From the NCBI GenBank assembly GCA_013339895.1, contig JABACO010000018.1, forward strand, positions 6,517,699 through 6,581,698: DNA of 64,000 nt, in the 5' to 3' direction. A program made the translations under genes and the position numbers. Numbering within the stretch: the stretch's first letter is position 1; every line of letters starts with the position of its first letter. A model generated the notes under the pieces. It ran no database searches and was not told the DNA's origin. It was given only the letters and a program-made list of their open reading frames with translations. The DNA comes from Ephydatia muelleri (taxonomy: Eukaryota > Porifera > Demospongiae > Spongillida > Spongillidae). Below, one piece after another: positions 59,802-64,000 of this stretch.

Positions 59802-60448
59802 ATCTCCGTGACGGATAGAGTAAAAATTAACAAACTGAACACATCAATAGCAACAGGACCCCTGTACGTACATACTGAATTTGAAGCGATTTGAACTCTC
59901 CTAGCTGAAGATGTGGCGGTTGTGAACCCCATGGGGTATCGGACATCGTAGCATCAGCAAAGAACTAGTGCAAGGCCCCAAAATAAGTTTCCCCGTAGTG
60001 AAATGGTGTAGTATGAAGTGTTAAAAATAGGAAGTCGATAGCGTTAACCGTTGGGAAGTTATAGCGATTCTGCACCCGCGATGCATTTTTATAACATTAA
60101 TTTTTATAATATATGGGACAGTTTCCGCGAAAATTGCCCCACGGATATATTATAAAATGTTATAAAAATGCATCGCGGGTGAATCGCTATAACTTCCCAA
60201 CGGTTTACGCTATCGACTTCCTATTTTCAACACTTCATACTACACCATTTCACTACGGGAAAACGTATTTTGGGGCCTTGCACTAGTTCCTTGCCGATGC
60301 TACGAAGTCCGATACCCCATGGGGTTCAAAACCGTCACATCTTCAGCTAGGAGAGTTTAAATCGCTTCAAATTCCGTATTTACGTACAGGGGTCCTGTTG
60401 CTATTGATGTGTTCAGTTCGTTAATTTTTACTCCATCCGTCACGGAGA
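59802..60448. mobile_element. 647-bp palindrome (foldback element)
   Basis: Arms run from tatctccgtgacggatagag to the centre near 60,120 and back to ctccatccgtcacggaga. They pair almost throughout (ggaagtcgatagcgttaacc with ggtttacgctatcgacttcc; accccatggggtatcgg with ccgataccccatggggt). The inner ends carry atatgggacagtttccgcg, the same as the tips of the 48.7-kb palindrome. Confidence 0.92.
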
Positions 60449-60670
60449 AGCACATGCGCAAAACACAGACACGCAGACTTGCACACAGACTCGCACACAC
60501 AAAATACATATAGACACACATGCACAGACACAACAGACACACACTCACAGATACATACACAATACACACAGACACACATGCAGATACACACATGCACACA
60601 GACACACATACAGATATACAGACGCACATACAGACTCGCACATGTGCACAGACACGTGTTACACAAAGCA
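60449..60670. repeat. CA-rich low-complexity tract
   Basis: Degenerate cagacacaca repeats; overlapping frames on both strands are low complexity and not genes. Confidence 0.9.
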
Positions 60671-61567
60671 CACACTGTTGTTCATGTGGAAAAAAAACAG
60701 TAGTGCTCTCTGATAATGATGGTACACACATTTTCTCTCACTAAATGCCTTCTCTGCACATGCATTTTTTATCTATCCATTGAACAGCTCATGAGACCAT
60801 GAGACATGTCTACACATGTAGGTACATGTAGCAACGTGTACACTGTAGTGTCATAGGAGTGGTCCTTTATGCATACATTGTGTCCTTATAGGACTGTCCC
60901 CTGACAAGGGACAAGTCATACATGTAAGGATATGCCATGCAATGGTTAGCAAACAAGCTCAAGAGGCTTCTGTTTATCTTGAGTGCTCGTGGAATGATGA
61001 ATATTGCTATCCATTGTGTCTGTGTAAACTTACCACGGGGCCCTGACCTACCGCAATCAGCAATGATAGGGTAATTCATCGCCAGGCAGAACCATCGCCC
61101 TTCAAAAAAAACTGCGTGGTACATCCTTCTTCATCAAGAAGAGGCAGCACCGTGTTGTGTGTCGCACTGTACTAATTTGTATGCAGTAAATTAAATGACT
61201 ACTCGTAAGGTTATAGCAAGGCACTACATACTTTGTACTTATTGTGAGGAACAGCAATCTGAGTTCATGTACACTCGTTTAATTCGCTGCATTCAATTAG
61301 TGCGACATGGGACACACAACATTGTGCTGATGAAAACAGTAGGCCTGTGAGACCTGCGATGAAATTATTGTACCTCTCTTATCGTTGCAGATCGTGGTAG
61401 GTCAGGTAAGTTTACACAGACATATCGATTGCAAGCTAGTAACGATATTCATTATACTGTACTCCGAAAAGGCTTTTTTACAGGTCAGACGAGCACTTGT
61501 ACAGAGTGCTAGATGAGAGAAGAGTATACGTCTGCTTGCAACAATACAGAGGAAACACACAGATATT

Positions 61568-61568
<1 letters not shown>
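60671..61568. other. Nothing recognised
   Basis: No gene or shared repeat seen in this 0.9-kb stretch. Confidence 0.5.

Positions 61569-61640
<72 letters not shown>
61569..61640. repeat. (GT)n microsatellite
   Basis: About 35 uninterrupted GT units. Confidence 0.98.
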
Positions 61641-61641
<1 letters not shown>

Positions 61642-61716
61642 CAGGATGTACAGACGCATTTGCACAACATATACACATGCATCAGGGTGTGTGAACCAAC
61701 ATGAGGGCATGTTCAT

Positions 61717-61930
61717 GTACTCTGTGTGAGCTAAATATTGTATGGGCAAAGAGAGACTCAAGTCTCTGCAACTGGTACACAAGCCACCTAGCTGAGTAGT
61801 GGAGGCATAAAGAATGATATAGAAGTTGTTCAAGGATCAAGGATTTTGCCAAACAGGAAAGCTTTATTACACAATTGTACTTAACTACAAAAAGATGGAT
61901 GTGAGTGTGTAAGAACTTAAAGTCTTATGC
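61717..61930. repeat. Short version of the dispersed repeat, second copy
   Basis: Matches 1,640-1,850 (ctctgtgtgagct, ataaagaatgat, aggaaagctttattacac, gatgtgagtg). Confidence 0.65.
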
Positions 61931-62299
61931 ACGTTGCTGCAGGGACCCTCCACACACACACCACAATTTTTGGCCAACTGTGTAAATCTCATCAAGGAAT
62001 GATAGCCGACAACAACTTTTTCGATGACAACATCGTATGCATCATGAAAATTCGTGCATCTCTACATGTAGACTTGTATATTTTTAAAATTATTCATTTT
62101 GCTCAAAAGAAATCAGCCACCCCCCCCCCCCTTCCCCCACACACTTCTTAATATTGTACCATGGCCCAGTGCTGTGGTGAATACAGTAATATACTTTGCC
62201 ACATGCATACAGTGGTACGGGACACCAATCCTATGGGGGCTGAGGACCAATTCTTTGGGAGTATATGACATAGAGCTCACACTTTAGAGATGGTACATA

Positions 62300-63345
62300 C
62301 ACATAGGTACATGTGGCTACATGTGTGTCTGTATATGTGTGTGTCTGTGTGTATGTCGTGTGTGTATCTGTGTGTCCATGTGTGTGCATGTGTGTCCTCT
62401 GTGTGTGTCTGCATGTGTGTATCTATGTGTATTTCGTGTGTGTGTCTATATGAATTTTTTGTATGAGTCTGTGTGCATGTATGTGTGCGTGTCTGTGTAT
62501 TTCATGTGTGTGTCTGTAGGTGTGTTTGTGTATTTCGTGCATGTGTCTTTGTGTGCTTGTGTGTCTGTTGTGTGTGTATGGCATGTGTGCATCTTGTGTG
62601 TGCGTGTTGTGTGTCTGTGCATGCGTGTGCGTCTGCATGTGTGTGTCTGTGCATGTGTGTGTCTATGCTTGTGTGTCCATGTGTGCCCGCGTCTGTGTGT
62701 CTGTCTGTCGTGTGTCTGTGCATGTGTGTGTCTGTGAATTTCGTGTGTGTGAGTCTGTGTCCATGTGTGTCTGTGCATGTCTGTGTGTATGTCGTGTGTG
62801 TGTCTGTGTATTTCATGTGCATGTCTGTGTGTATCTCTGTGCATGTCTGTGTGTGTCTGTGTCTGTGTATGTGTCTGTCGTGTGGGAGTTTGTTGTGTGG
62901 GTCTATGCGTGCCTGTGTGTGTGTGTGTCTGTGTGTGCGTCTGTGTGTGTGTGTCTGTGCATGCCTGCATGTGTCTGTGTGTATGTGTCTGTGTGTGTCT
63001 GTGTGTGTGTCTGTGTGTGTGTCTGTGTGTGTGCCTCTGTGTATGTGTCTGTGTGTGTGTGTCTGTGTGTGTGTCTGTGTGTGTGTGTGTGTCTGTGTGT
63101 ATGTTGTGTGTGTGTCTATGTGTGTGTGTCTGTGTGTGTGTGTGTGTGTCTGTCTGTCTGTGTGTTGTGTGTGTGTCCATGTGTACCTGTGTGTCCGTGT
63201 CCGTATGTGTGTGTTTGTGGGTGTATGTCATGTGTGTCTATGTGTTGTGTGTGAGCGTTTTTGCATGTGTATTGCCACATTTATACAGTGGTGTGTGTGT
63301 GCAAGTTTGGTGTGTGTGTGCAAGTGTGCAATGTTTGTGTACATT
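62300..63345. repeat. TG-rich low-complexity tract, about 1 kb
   Basis: Degenerate repeats of tgtgtgtctg and tgtgcatg over about 1 kb. Open frames of 200-290 codons on both strands come only from the lack of stops in such repeats. Confidence 0.95.
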
Positions 63346-63352
63346 TAGAGTA

Positions 63353-64000
63353 CCAGATGGGGACACAATGTAGTCAATCCTTGGAGACACGATACATGTA
63401 CAGAAAGCTTGGTACACAAATTTACATAGAATCAGTGGTCTGTACAGGCATGCACAAGTACAGTTGAATTGACATGTGCATGTGACAATGTTTGTGAGTG
63501 AGAGTGTTTGTACCATCATCAGACAGGTGTATTGTTTGCCACATGTATAACTGGTGTGTGCAAGTACGCTGTACATGTGTGTGTGTGTGTGTGTGTGTGT
63601 GGTTGTGTATAAGAAAATATGCCATACGATAGTGTACAGGGCCATGTACGCAACAATGCAAGTGTGTGCACAAGTGGGAGCCAGCATGAGTTCATGTACT
63701 ATGTGTGAGCTGAAAGTTGTGTGAGACCGAAATCATTGCAATCGTAGCCGAGTGGGCGTGGCAGATATAAGACGATGATTTTAGCAAGATGATGGCAAAT
63801 AGGAAAGCTTTATTACACGACTAGAGGATGATGTGAGTGCGTAGCAAATAGCCTTACGCGTGCCGTTTTGAATACTGCCGGCGACGTGGGAGGCGCAAGG
63901 TTATACTGCAACCATTCACTTGGGTCCGTTAATTTGGTACGATCGTCTGGAACTGAGCAGCGTTCTTCTTCTTTTAACTTTCCCGCATAAACTCACTGCC
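63353..64000. repeat. Dispersed repeat family, copy 3 (near-duplicate of 59,001-59,650)
   Basis: Begins cagatggggacacaatgt and follows the copy at 59,001 base by base with few differences to the end of the window, including ggcgtggcagatataagacg and cttttaactttcccgcataa. (GT)n lies at 63,574-63,601. Confidence 0.95.

Noticed and set aside
60480..60740. Cys- and His/Thr-rich ORFs on both strands
   Set aside because: Low-complexity CA repeat within non-coding sequence.
62300..63350. Long overlapping ORFs of 200-290 codons on both strands, rich in Cys/Val or His/Thr
   Set aside because: Translation of degenerate TG/CA repeats; no stops by composition, no family resemblance.

Overview
The window is eukaryotic genomic DNA. 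It has short GT-AG introns, AT-rich non-coding DNA, microsatellites and many transposable elements. The host gene family and the mix of mobile elements (DIRS-like, Ty3/gypsy including a Gmr1-type, a LINE with an endonuclease of the restriction-enzyme type, hAT, TTAA and TA elements, foldback elements) point to an early-branching animal. A sponge is most likely, but that is inference; no species marker is present.

The centre is one very large plus-strand gene, 3,728-47,533. I could thread 38 exons with consistent splice phases and no internal stop, giving about 3,670 codons that end in TGA. It encodes an RNF213 (mysterin)-like giant AAA+ protein. The exons carry a first AAA module with an intact Walker A and a degenerate Walker B, then two modules with canonical Walker A and B, then the long helical RNF213-type C-terminal half. 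Two points stand out: no RING or RZ-type zinc finger could be found in the assembled exons, and the protein ends in two tandem SAM domains. The N-terminal part (stalk, AAA1) is not visible and is either upstream of the window or absent.

Nearly all large insertions sit inside introns of this gene. Intron 9 (12.9-20.6 kb) holds a hAT pseudogene and a decayed sense-strand Ty3/gypsy element. Intron 18 (26.1-32.0 kb) holds a 793-bp palindrome, a Gmr1-type gypsy fragment and a LINE fragment. Intron 27 (35.5-44.1 kb) holds a complete but decayed gypsy element with both LTRs and a TA-flanked DNA transposon, itself split by a short non-autonomous LTR element carrying a 23-bp minisatellite. Smaller MITEs and a long hairpin lie in introns 3 and 4.

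Downstream are a decayed copy of one RNF213-like exon (48.2 kb), a 258-bp palindrome (48.7 kb), and a head-to-tail row of four related minus-strand LINE copies (49.2-56.1 kb), with (TTA)n tracts at two of the junctions. Then come two possible terminal exons of an unidentified gene (56.7-57.3 kb) and the last exon of a minus-strand alpha/beta hydrolase gene, cut off by a 100-N gap (58.9-59.0 kb). The last 5 kb are repeats: a block of about 650 bp present at 59.0 and again at 63.35 kb, a 647-bp palindrome, and long TG/CA-rich tracts. The first 3.7 kb carry the same repeat families, preceded by a 25-bp minisatellite and a retroelement remnant.
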